The notes under the pieces: model-generated | Databases searched by the model: none | What the model was told of the DNA's origin: nothing | What the model saw: only the letters and a program-made list of their open reading frames with translations | Position numbers and translations under genes: made by a program | From: Desulfovibrio legallii | Lineage (GTDB): Bacteria; Desulfobacterota; Desulfovibrionia; Desulfovibrionales; Desulfovibrionaceae | Length of the DNA stretch: 64,000 nucleotides | Assembly: GCF_900102485.1 (NCBI RefSeq) | Contig: NZ_FNBX01000003.1 | Span: 1-64,000 of the forward strand | Direction of reading: 5' to 3' | Part shown: positions 56,942-64,000 of the stretch, one piece after another | Layout of the letters: each line of letters starts with the position of its first letter | Numbering within the stretch: the first letter of the stretch is position 1

Positions 56942-59503
56942 ATGGATACCACCGCCCTGCCCCCGGCCCCCGCCTTTTCCTTCAGACGCATGGCCGGCCT
57001 GGACCAGGCCCTGCTGCTTACGGACGACGAGTGGCGTCGCCTGGACCGCCTGGATCCCAAAATCTGGATGGCCCTGAGCTGCCCCACGGACGGGCTGGAA
57101 TTTGACGCCGCAACCCTGCACCTTCTGGATGGCGACGGCGACGGGCGCATCCGTGCCGCCGACCTGCTGGCTGCCGTGGCCTGGCTCTGCCCACGGGTCA
57201 AGAGCCCCGCGCGCCTGCAGGAACGCGCCGCCCTTCTGCCTGTGGACAACCTGCGTGAAGACACTCCCGAAGGCGCGGAGGTGCTGGCCGCCGCCCGTCT
57301 GGTGCTGGCCAGGTCCGGGGCCGAAGACGCCCCGACGGTTTCGCGAGAGGCCGTTGCAACGGCCCTGGCCGCCGCCGCCGAATACCCTTTCAACGGCGAC
57401 GGCGTGCTGCCGCCCTGCTCCGTGGCGCAGGATGCGCCTGAGGTGGCCCGCTTCATTTCCCTGGGGCTGGCCGTTGTGGGCGGCAAGCGTGATGATTCCG
57501 GCCTGCCCGGCCTGGATCTGCCCCTGGCGGAGGAGGTCAGCGCCAGGCTGCAGCAGGCGCGCGACTGGCGCGCGGCCGTGCATGCGGCGGACCTGCCCCT
57601 GGGCGCGGCCACGGCCGAGGCCTGGACGCTGCTCCAAAAGCTCGCGCCCAAAATCGACGATTATTTTACCCGCTGCCGCCTGGCGGACTTTTCCCCTGCC
57701 GCTCTGCCCACCCTTAACGAAGAAGCCGATCCCGCCGCCGACAATGCGGATCTGCTCTCTGCAGAGGCCCTGCGCCGCCGGCCTCTGGCCCGCATTGTTC
57801 CGGGCCGCCCCGTGCTGGACACCGCGCGCGGCGTCAATCCCGCCTGGGAAGAAGACCTCCGGGCCTTCGGGCGGCTCTTTGCCCCGCTGCTCACGCCGCA
57901 GGAGGGCGCAGGCTGGACCCTGGACGAAGAAGCCTGGCGGGAGCTCAAGGCCCGTTTTGCGCCCTATGCCGCCCTGTTGGCCCAACGCCCCGCGCAGGAG
58001 GCTGCCCCCGCGGAGGCCGCGCCCCAGGCCTTTGCCCGCGCCGATCTGCCCGCTTTGGCCCTGGCCCCGGCGGACGACCCGCTGCAGCGGGCCTTTCTGC
58101 CCTGCGCGCCCCAGGAAGCCCTGGACGCCGTGTCGGACGCCGATCTGGACGCCTTGCTTGACGCGCAGGTCCGGCAGGGCTTTCTCGCCTGCCTGGAGCG
58201 CGAAAACGCCGCGCCGCGTCTGGATTCCTTGCGCGCTCTGGAAAAGCTGCTGCTCCTGCACGCGCACCTCTATACCCTGCTCATGAACTTCCTCTCCTTT
58301 GCGGATTTTTATGACCCAGATCGCCGGGCCATCTTTCTGGCCGGCACCCTGTACATAGACAGCCGCTCCTGCTCATTGTGCGTTCCCGTGGCCGATGTGG
58401 AAAGCCACACGGCCCTTGCTGCGCAAAGCCACCTCTGTCTGCTCTACTGCCAGTGCAGCCGCCGGACCGACCAGGGCGCACTCCAGACGGCGCAGATCGC
58501 CGCGGCCCTGACCGCCGGCGGCACGGCAGCCCTGGTCAAGGGGCGTCACGGCGTCTTTGTGGACAACGCCGGGCAGGTCTGGGATTGCTCTCTGCTGCGC
58601 GTGGTGCACAATCCCATCAGCCTCAAAGAGGCCGTCTGGGCTCCCTATGTGCGCTTCGCCAACCTGGTGGGCGAACAGATGCAGAAGCTGGTGGCCGCCA
58701 AGGACAAAGCCGTGGCCTCGGCTACCTCCAAGACCGCAGGCTCCCTGGTTTCCGGCGTCGCCGCGCCGACGGCTTCCGCACCGGCGGCCGCTGCGCCGGC
58801 CAAACCCCCGTTCGACATCGCCAAAAGCGCGGGCATTTTCGCCGCCCTCAGCGTGGGCATCAGCATGGTCAGCGCCTCCTTCGCCTACATTGCCAAGTCC
58901 TTGTTCTCCCTGGGCTGGTGGTGGCCCCTGGCCCTGGCCGGGCTGTTTGCCTGCATCTCCGGGCCCTCTGCCCTGCTTGCCTGGTTCAAGCTGCGGCGGC
59001 GCAGCCTGGGCCCCCTGCTGGACGCCTCTGGCTGGGCCGTCAATACGGGCGCGCCCATTAACCTGAGCATGGGCGCTTCCCTCACCAGGGAAGGCAGCAT
59101 GCCCCCCGGCGCGCAGCGCTCCCTGGACGACCCCTACGGCCTGCCCGCCCGTCTGGGCCGGGGCAGATCGCGGGCGCTTTCCGTCATTATGGCGCTTCTG
59201 CTCCTCCTGGGCGCGGCCTTGGCCGCCTCCTGGGTCTGGCGCGCGAGCCTGCCCCCCTGGCTGGGCGCGCGCCTGCCCTGGGCCCAGAGCGCAGCGCAAC
59301 AGCCCGCCGCCAAACCAGAGGGCGCGGCAACGCCCAAACCGCAGGCAAAAGCCGCTGCGGCCGCCGCCACGAAGGCCGCGTCTGATGACAAGGCCGCGTC
59401 CGCCGCAAAAACCAACGACACGAAAACCGCGCCCGCCACACCGACGCCGCCTGCCCCTGCGCTTCCGTCGGCCCTGGACAAGGTCCTGCCCAAGGCCCCC
59501 TGA
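56942..59503 (+). CDS. Large EF-hand membrane protein, unknown function
   Basis: An 853-residue protein. An EF-hand calcium loop (DGDGDGRIRAAD) is at about residues 61-72, near the N-terminus. The middle is acidic and helical with no domain I recognise, and it has two Cys-rich spots (SRSCSLCVP and LLYCQCSRR). Two or three membrane segments (about 635-690) are followed by a further one (about 740-760) and a long Ala/Lys/Pro-rich tail. No signal peptide is seen, so most of it is probably cytosolic. The ATG at 56942 was chosen; upstream codons of the frame are unlike protein. It is next to a Tim44-like protein, and the function is unknown. Confidence 0.8.
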   Translation: MDTTALPPAPAFSFRRMAGLDQALLLTDDEWRRLDRLDPKIWMALSCPTDGLEFDAATLHLLDGDGDGRIRAADLLAAVAWLCPRVKSPARLQERAALLPVDNLREDTPEGAEVLAAARLVLARSGAEDAPTVSREAVATALAAAAEYPFNGDGVLPPCSVAQDAPEVARFISLGLAVVGGKRDDSGLPGLDLPLAEEVSARLQQARDWRAAVHAADLPLGAATAEAWTLLQKLAPKIDDYFTRCRLADFSPAALPTLNEEADPAADNADLLSAEALRRRPLARIVPGRPVLDTARGVNPAWEEDLRAFGRLFAPLLTPQEGAGWTLDEEAWRELKARFAPYAALLAQRPAQEAAPAEAAPQAFARADLPALALAPADDPLQRAFLPCAPQEALDAVSDADLDALLDAQVRQGFLACLERENAAPRLDSLRALEKLLLLHAHLYTLLMNFLSFADFYDPDRRAIFLAGTLYIDSRSCSLCVPVADVESHTALAAQSHLCLLYCQCSRRTDQGALQTAQIAAALTAGGTAALVKGRHGVFVDNAGQVWDCSLLRVVHNPISLKEAVWAPYVRFANLVGEQMQKLVAAKDKAVASATSKTAGSLVSGVAAPTASAPAAAAPAKPPFDIAKSAGIFAALSVGISMVSASFAYIAKSLFSLGWWWPLALAGLFACISGPSALLAWFKLRRRSLGPLLDASGWAVNTGAPINLSMGASLTREGSMPPGAQRSLDDPYGLPARLGRGRSRALSVIMALLLLLGAALAASWVWRASLPPWLGARLPWAQSAAQQPAAKPEGAATPKPQAKAAAAAATKAASDDKAASAAKTNDTKTAPATPTPPAPALPSALDKVLPKAP

Positions 59504-59582
59504 GACGGCCGGGACGGCGCAGCGCGACCCCATTCCCCGCTTCCGCAGCGGCCGCCGCAGCCCCCAGGGCCGGCGGCCGCTC

Positions 59583-59616
59583 TTGCGTTCTGCCGGAAGA
59601 TGCGTATATGTATACT
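59583..59616 (+). promoter_or_regulatory. Candidate promoter/operator of the Tim44-like gene
   Basis: TTGCGT (59583-59588) and TATATG (59605-59610) are 16 bp apart. They overlap an inverted repeat GTATA-TG-TATAC (59604-59615), which lies inside a wider TGCGT/ACGCA pair. This may be a promoter with a bound regulator. The assignment was made by eye. Confidence 0.35.
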
Positions 59617-59685
59617 GACGCATGTTGCAAACACCTAGTCGGCCGCCCCGCGACGGGCAGCCCCCACCCCTTTTCCGGAGAAATT

Positions 59686-60609
59686 ATGAAACGTAGCGTG
59701 GTTCTGGCCGCACTGCTGCTCTGCTGCTGTGCCCTGATGCTTACTGTGACCGAGACCACGGAGGCCGCCCGGCTGGGCGGCGGCCGTTCGTTCGGCGGCA
59801 AGCCGTTTATGAGCACGCCCGCGCCTGCGGTACGCCCCCAACCCGCCCCAGGGAAACCCGGCCCCACCGTCAACCAGACCCGACCGCAGCAACAGCAGCC
59901 CGCCGCAGGCGCTGCCCGCCCCGGCCTTTTCGGCGGCATGGGCGGCCTGATGGGCGGATTGCTGGCCGGCACTCTTATTGGCTCGCTGCTGTCCGGCCAC
60001 GGCTTTTCCGGCGGCGGCTTTATGGACATCCTCCTCTTCGGCCTGCTGATCTACCTGGGCCTGAAACTTTTTGCCCGCTTCCGGGGCGCGCCCGCAGCCG
60101 CCCGCGCCGGGGCCGGCCAGGGACAGAACGCTGAGGAGCAACCTTTGCGCCGCGAGGCCGCCGACGGCTGGGGCGCGCTGCGCAGCACGCCCCAGGATAT
60201 GAGCGGAAGCGCGGAGGACGGCCCCGCCGTTTCCGTGCCCCAGGGCTTTGATGTGGAGGAATTTCTGCGCGGGGCCAAAATGGCCTACAACCGCCTGCAG
60301 CAGGCTTGGGACAAACGGGACATGGACGACATCTCCCAGTTTGCCACCCCGGCCGTGCAGGAGGAAGTGCGGCGGCAGATGGAGGCCGACCCCAGGCCCG
60401 GCAATACGGAACTGCTTCTGGTCAACGCCCACCTGCTGCAGGTGGAGAACGACGGCCCGGACCAGTACGCCCAGGTCTTTTTCGATGTGCTCCTGCGGGA
60501 GGATCCCAACCAGCAGGCTCCCACCTCCGTGCGCGAAGTGTGGCACTTTGTGCGGCCCGTTGCGGGCGGCATGTGGAAGCTGGACGGCATCCAGCAGGTG
60601 GAAGGCTAG
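59686..60609 (+). CDS. Tim44-like domain protein
   Basis: A 307-residue secreted or membrane protein. A signal peptide (about 1-27, ending TEAA) is followed by a Gly- and Gln-rich region, a Gly-rich membrane stretch (about 85-135, including GGMGGLMGGLLAGTLIGSLL) and a C-terminal Tim44-like domain (about 185-305) recognised from GFDVEEFLRGAKMAYNRLQQAWDKRD. Bacterial members are poorly understood. The domain resembles the lipid-binding part of mitochondrial Tim44. The start is supported by GGAG and the signal peptide. A terminator follows at 60668-60705. Confidence 0.88.
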   Translation: MKRSVVLAALLLCCCALMLTVTETTEAARLGGGRSFGGKPFMSTPAPAVRPQPAPGKPGPTVNQTRPQQQQPAAGAARPGLFGGMGGLMGGLLAGTLIGSLLSGHGFSGGGFMDILLFGLLIYLGLKLFARFRGAPAAARAGAGQGQNAEEQPLRREAADGWGALRSTPQDMSGSAEDGPAVSVPQGFDVEEFLRGAKMAYNRLQQAWDKRDMDDISQFATPAVQEEVRRQMEADPRPGNTELLLVNAHLLQVENDGPDQYAQVFFDVLLREDPNQQAPTSVREVWHFVRPVAGGMWKLDGIQQVEG

Positions 60610-60667
60610 GCGGCGTGCGGCCTCCTCCTTATGACGTCAACGCTGAATAACAGATAATTATCGCCAT

Positions 60668-60705
60668 GCGCGGGCTGCAAGCCAGATTTGCGGCCCGCGC
60701 GTTTT
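60668..60705 (+). terminator. Rho-independent terminator after the Tim44-like gene
   Basis: The stem GCGCGGGC (60668-60675) / GCCCGCGC (60693-60700) is followed by GTTTT. It ends about 5 bp before the ribosome site of the next gene, so that gene may need read-through or a promoter of its own inside the region. Confidence 0.65.
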
Positions 60706-60720
60706 GGCTGGAGAACATGT

Positions 60721-61116
60721 ATGGACAACTATGTGGCAAAGCACGATAAACTTATGCGTCTGCTCCAGATGCACATTGAAAGCGCTACCCCGGACCACGC
60801 CGTGGTGACCATGCCCCTCACCCCGGACCACCGCAACGGCATGGGCTTCGCCCACGGCGGGGCCATCTTTTCCCTGGCCGACGTGGCCTTCGGCGCGGCG
60901 GCCAACGCCGGCAAGCTGACCGGCGTGGTCAGCCTCTCCACCGCCATCGAATTTCTGCGCCCCGGCAAAACCGGCCCCCTGCGCGCCGAAGCCACAGCCG
61001 TGCGCCGCGGCGCGCACGTCCAGAGCTACGACGTCCGGGTCTACGACGGCGAAGGCACCCTCATCGCCCGCTGCATGGCCTCCGGCTACCAGACGGATGT
61101 TGCGCTGCCGTCTTAG
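60721..61116 (+). CDS. PaaI-type hotdog thioesterase
   Basis: A 131-residue single-domain hotdog-fold acyl-CoA thioesterase. The motif NGMGFAHGGAIFSLADVAFG (about residues 39-58) has the conserved HGG and the Asp of the PaaI/YbgC-like active site. It hydrolyses CoA thioesters, probably of aromatic or short acyl groups, to free stalled CoA. The length is normal. GGAG lies 7 bases before the chosen ATG. Its TAG stop codon (61114-61116) forms the first bases of repeat copy 6. Confidence 0.9.
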   Translation: MDNYVAKHDKLMRLLQMHIESATPDHAVVTMPLTPDHRNGMGFAHGGAIFSLADVAFGAAANAGKLTGVVSLSTAIEFLRPGKTGPLRAEATAVRRGAHVQSYDVRVYDGEGTLIARCMASGYQTDVALPS

Positions 61117-61259
61117 CGGATTAACTTTGAGAATATGCATCCTCAAAGTTTACGGCGCGCGCATTTCGGCGCTTAACAGCGCAAATAAATTGCGCTTACG
61201 CCTTCACAGCGGGCGTCTGCTCACGCAGCCCAGGGCATTTCAAAATTGAAATGCCCTGG
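61114..61259 (+). repeat. Structured intergenic repeat, copy 6
   Basis: Begins at the stop codon of the thioesterase gene. It contains CTTTGAG/CTCAAAG, GCGCAA-ATAAA-TTGCGC and a perfect CCAGGGCATTTCA/TGAAATGCCCTGG ending. Two bases are missing before the last hairpin relative to copy 1. A long terminator hairpin follows at once. Confidence 0.9.
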
Positions 61260-61265
61260 CTGAAT

Positions 61266-61336
61266 AAAAGATTTTTGTAGGGGGCAGGGGGGATTTTCGT
61301 AACCACAAATCCCCCCTGCCCTTCTTCAAAAAACTT
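61266..61336. terminator. Long bidirectional terminator after repeat copy 6
   Basis: GGGCAGGGGGGATTT (61282-61296) pairs perfectly with AAATCCCCCCTGCCC (61307-61321). The stem extends outward through AAAAGATTTTTG and CAAAAAACTTTT, so T-runs lie on both sides. It separates the thioesterase gene from the convergent kinase gene. The remaining 61337-61553 stretch holds a possible decayed repeat (see findings). Confidence 0.8.
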
Positions 61337-61553
61337 TTCGCATATGCGAGAACGCGCAAAGCGGGCAGGAGAGCATGAAAGCGTGAAATGCTCTGGCCGC
61401 TGCGCAGAGCAAGGGCCACAACGGCGCAACATTGCGGCACGGTTAAACGCCAGAGTGAGCCCAGCCAATATGGCTGAAATCCACGGGCAGCGGCCTGTAC
61501 GGCAAAAGGCTTGCGCGGCCGCTGGTACACGGTTGCGCTGCGCGAAGCGCGCG

Positions 61554-62702
61554 TCATTCGGCCAAAGGCAGACTGAGGCGGAAAACCGCGCCCCCTTCAG
61601 GGCGGTTGGCGGCAGTGAGTTCGCCGCCGCGGGCCTGCGCCAGCGATCGCGCCACGGCCAGGCCCAGGCCCGCGTAGCGGCCCAAAGGCTGCGCCTGCCC
61701 TGCGGCCGGATCCGGGGCCTGTGGGCGGCTTTGCAGCGTGCGCGTACTGAAGAAGGGTTCAAAAATGTGGGGCATGACCTCGGCAGAAATGCCGGGGCCG
61801 CTGTCCTCTACCAGCACATCGTACCAATCCCGCTCCTGCGCGTCGCGGCGCAGTTCTCCCCGCACTGAAAGCGTGCCGCCATCGGGCATGGCGTCCAGGG
61901 CGTTTTCCAGCAAATGCAGCAAAATCTGGTGCAGTTCAGGCGCGGAACCCAAGGGGCGCGCCGCGTCCTGCGGCAAAGCGCGGCGGCACTGCACGCTGCT
62001 CTGCTCCAGGCGGGAGTGCAGCAGCTCCAGCACCGCATCCAGTGCTGCGCCCACATCCAACGGGCCGGTGCGGGGGTCCAGCCCGTGCCCCACCATAAGC
62101 AGCTTGCGGGTAATTTCGCGCACCCGCAGGCTCTGCACCCGGATAAGGGCCACAGCCTCTCGCGCCTCGTCCACCTCGGGCAGGGACGCAGCCTCGGGCG
62201 CGTCCAGACAGTCCCGCACCAGACCGGCGGCCTGCACAATAATGTTCAGGGGATTGTTGACCTCATGGGCCACGCCCTCGGCCACTCTTCCCAGGCTGCG
62301 CCAGCGGGCGGCCTCAGCCAGACGGGCGGCCTCCTCTCTGGCCTGGGCGCGCTCCCCGGCCTTGCGGCATTCGGCCAGCACGTCCTCCAGGCTCACGGGT
62401 TTGGAAAGCCAGTTGAGAGCGCCGCGCCGCATGGCCTGCACGGCCTTGCCCATATCTGCCGCGCCCGAGAGCATGACCACGTCAGTGCGTGGATATTTTT
62501 CATGTAAAACTTTAAGAAGCGTTACGCCGTCCATGCCCGGCAGGCCCACGTCCAGGAAAATAAGGTCGCGCTCCTGCGCAGCCAAGGCGTCCAGGGCCGC
62601 AGGGGCGTCCGCCGCCGTGGTCGCGTCCACGCCGCGCAGGCGCAGCCGTTCCGCCAGGGGATGGGCAAAAGCGGCCTCGTCGTCCACTATAAGCACCCGC
62701 AT
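61554..62702 (-). CDS. Receiver-histidine kinase hybrid
   Basis: A 382-residue soluble signalling protein with the receiver domain first. Receiver: about 1-115, DD at 8-9, phosphorylated Asp51, Lys101. A short coiled linker follows (about 116-140). The kinase core has the H-box GVAHEVNNPL with His146, an N-box ENALDAMPDGG, a DSGPGIS G1-box, and a final GLGLAVARSL G2-box. There are no membrane segments, so it is driven by another kinase through its receiver. The start at 62702 is fixed by GGAGG eight bases upstream. It sits in a cluster with a stand-alone receiver and another kinase-like gene. Confidence 0.93.
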   Translation of the reverse strand: MRVLIVDDEAAFAHPLAERLRLRGVDATTAADAPAALDALAAQERDLIFLDVGLPGMDGVTLLKVLHEKYPRTDVVMLSGAADMGKAVQAMRRGALNWLSKPVSLEDVLAECRKAGERAQAREEAARLAEAARWRSLGRVAEGVAHEVNNPLNIIVQAAGLVRDCLDAPEAASLPEVDEAREAVALIRVQSLRVREITRKLLMVGHGLDPRTGPLDVGAALDAVLELLHSRLEQSSVQCRRALPQDAARPLGSAPELHQILLHLLENALDAMPDGGTLSVRGELRRDAQERDWYDVLVEDSGPGISAEVMPHIFEPFFSTRTLQSRPQAPDPAAGQAQPLGRYAGLGLAVARSLAQARGGELTAANRPEGGAVFRLSLPLAE

Positions 62703-62787
62703 GGGTCGGCCCTCCGCTACTACCTGCGCGCCCGCCGCCAAACGTCCCCGCATGCCGGCTTGTGCGCCGCACGCCCAAGGCGGGGGA

Positions 62788-62815
62788 AAATCCTGGGGGG
62801 CTCAGGCCCCCCAGG
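62788..62815 (-). terminator. Terminator after the stand-alone receiver gene
   Basis: A perfect 10-bp stem CCTGGGGGGC/GCCCCCCAGG (62792-62801 and 62806-62815) has a four-base loop. On the minus strand it is followed by ATTTT. It lies 60 bp after the receiver gene and before the hybrid kinase, so the kinase may be expressed separately or by read-through. Confidence 0.65.
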
Positions 62816-62875
62816 CCGCCGGAGACGGCGCAGGACAGATATTTTCGACAACCATCATAAGCCGCGTGCGCCGCG

Positions 62876-63349
62876 TCATTTGTTGTGCTCGTTCAGCACG
62901 TCCTTCTCGTTCAGCACGTCGCGGGCGGCGTCAAAGTCCCCGCCTTCAGCCAGGGAAACGGCTACCATGGCGTTTTCCACCTTGTCGCGGTAGGCCATGC
63001 GGATGCTGCTCAGCAGTTCGTCAATGTCCATGGGTTTTTTGAGGAAGTTGTACGCGCCCATGCGATAGGCGGTCTGCTCTTCCGCATCGCCGCCGTGGCC
63101 GGTGAGGATGATGACCTGCACCTGCGGATTGCTCTTCTTCACATTGCGCAGCACCTCAAAGCCATCCATGCCGGGCATGCGCAGGTCCAGCACGATAACG
63201 TCCGTGGGCTGCTCCACAGCCTTGAGGGCCTGCGGCCCGTCGTACGCCACGCGCGCCTCGAAGCCGCGCATGGACAAACGCTCGGCCAGGGTATCCACAA
63301 ACTGCTTTTCGTCGTCCACCAGCAAAATTTTGATGTCTTCTTTGGTCAT
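62876..63349 (-). CDS. Stand-alone response regulator (CheY-like)
   Basis: A 157-residue receiver protein without a DNA-binding domain. DD at 12-13, the phosphorylation site Asp55, the switch Thr in ILTGHG and Lys-Lys-Pro at about 102-104 are all present. The extra 35-residue helical tail ends with a duplicated VLNE(K/H) segment. The start at 63349 is supported by AGGAG nine bases upstream. It lies between the partial kinase gene and the receiver-kinase hybrid, fitting a phosphorelay of several proteins. Confidence 0.9.
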   Translation of the reverse strand: MTKEDIKILLVDDEKQFVDTLAERLSMRGFEARVAYDGPQALKAVEQPTDVIVLDLRMPGMDGFEVLRNVKKSNPQVQVIILTGHGGDAEEQTAYRMGAYNFLKKPMDIDELLSSIRMAYRDKVENAMVAVSLAEGGDFDAARDVLNEKDVLNEHNK

Positions 63350-63387
63350 GGAACCATGCTCCTTGCAGGCCCGCCAGCACGGGCCGG

Positions 63388-64000
63388 TTATGCGCCCTCG
63401 CCAGCGCAGGCCGAAATGGAAAGAAAAAACCGCTGCCCCGCGTCCCGCCAAGGCATAAGCGCCGCCCGCCAGCCGGGCCTGAGGCCATCCAGCAGAGGGC
63501 TGCCCGTCATGACTGAAAAAGCCATCTCCCGGTTGGGGCCCTCCGTCACTTCCACAATAATGCCTTCCTCTTTCTGCCGCCGCCCCGCCGCAAAGCGCAG
63601 GGTTACCTGCCCGCCCACGGAGGCGCAGAGGTCAAAAACTTCCAGCAGCGCGCGCAGCACGGCCAGGGCCGGCACGGGGGCCCAGATGGGCTCTTCCGTC
63701 TCGCGGTACTCCAGCCTGACCTGCGCGGCCCGCGCGTGGCGCGCCGCCAGAAGGCAAAAGGTCCGGCAAACCCGCGCCAGGTCGCAGGGGCCGGCGTTAT
63801 CCGCATTTTCCGCGCCGCCCGCCTGGGCCATGTGGTCCATGCCCTCGGCCAGGGCAGCGCCCTGAACCACCGCGCGCTGCACCTCGTCCAGGGCTGTGGC
63901 GAGCCGTTGCTGCCGCGCCGCGCCGTCCGCAGCGTCGCGGGCAGCCAGGGCGGCCAGGTCCTGCGCAAGCCCCGCCGATTCGCGGATCACGGCCAGCACG
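63388..64000 (-). CDS. Histidine-kinase-like signalling protein, C-terminal part (partial)
   Basis: About 204 residues are visible, open to the right edge. A helical segment (VIRESAGLAQDLAALAARDA...) is followed by a region that could be a diverged dimerisation and ATP-binding part (VLRALLEVFDLCASVGGQVTLRF resembles the N-box region of kinases), but the usual N, G1 and G2 motifs are not clear. Together with the two receiver genes downstream it looks like the sensor end of a phosphorelay. What the N-terminus senses is outside the window. Confidence 0.55.
   Translation of the reverse strand, partial: VLAVIRESAGLAQDLAALAARDAADGAARQQRLATALDEVQRAVVQGAALAEGMDHMAQAGGAENADNAGPCDLARVCRTFCLLAARHARAAQVRLEYRETEEPIWAPVPALAVLRALLEVFDLCASVGGQVTLRFAAGRRQKEEGIIVEVTEGPNREMAFSVMTGSPLLDGLRPGWRAALMPWRDAGQRFFLSISACAGEGA

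Noticed and set aside
12351..61259. CRISPR array, considered because of the recurring repeats.
   Set aside because: The copies are about 148 bp long, kilobases apart, in both orientations and without regular spacers or cas genes.

Overview
The window reads as high-GC chromosomal DNA from a deltaproteobacterial sulfate reducer of the Desulfovibrionaceae type. This is inferred from gene content and gene order (ftsH-folP-cdaA-ybbR-glmM, a selenocysteine tRNA, Cache-type chemoreceptors), not from a database search.

Layout. Positions 1-326 are one end of an ISL3-family insertion sequence that runs off the left edge and lies 22 bp behind glmM. Positions 349-6396 (minus) are a conserved housekeeping operon: FtsH, dihydropteroate synthase, the c-di-AMP synthase CdaA, its YbbR partner, and GlmM. 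A selenocysteine tRNA with promoter and terminator sits at 6753-6965. It is followed by ppx and ppk (minus, polyphosphate metabolism), with a possible Pho box upstream of ppk, and by a methyltransferase-glycosyltransferase fusion (plus).

The centre (about 12.2-43.3 kb) is a biosynthetic locus. A divergent promoter region at about 34.83-34.91 kb drives two transcripts. On the minus strand are a 5815-residue NRPS-PKS hybrid, a 1181-residue NRPS and a serine beta-lactamase-fold lipoprotein. On the plus strand are a KamA-type radical SAM aminomutase, a type II thioesterase and a Sfp-type phosphopantetheinyl transferase. A substrate-binding protein, a DUF697 protein, a PvdE/SyrD-type peptide exporter, a small secreted cysteine-rich protein, an SPFH protein and a 56-residue membrane protein follow. 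My reading of the assembly line is C-A(aromatic)-PCP / C-PCP-E / C-PCP / C-A(Ser)-PCP / KS-DH-KR-ACP (no AT) / C plus extra half-C // A(Gln, methyltransferase inserted)-PCP-TE. It has two modules without an A domain and an AT-less PKS module. The peptide would be built in the cytosol and probably exported by the PvdE-like transporter. I do not recognise it as a known pathway.

The right third (43.6-64 kb) is mixed: an HI0933-type flavoprotein, a YheT-type hydrolase, a chemoreceptor, two glycosyltransferases with a TPR protein, a gltIJKL-type glutamate/aspartate ABC transporter operon ending in a D-2-hydroxyacid dehydrogenase, a large EF-hand membrane protein, a Tim44-like protein, a hotdog thioesterase, and a receiver/histidine-kinase cluster cut by the right edge.

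Across the window, six copies of a roughly 148-bp intergenic repeat (12351, 43296, 48500, 51923, 55417, 61114) share four hairpins whose stems show compensatory changes. One copy sits between gltI and gltJ. Another supplies the stop codon of a small membrane protein gene. A roughly 90-bp remnant of the NRPS thioesterase lies beside the first copy.
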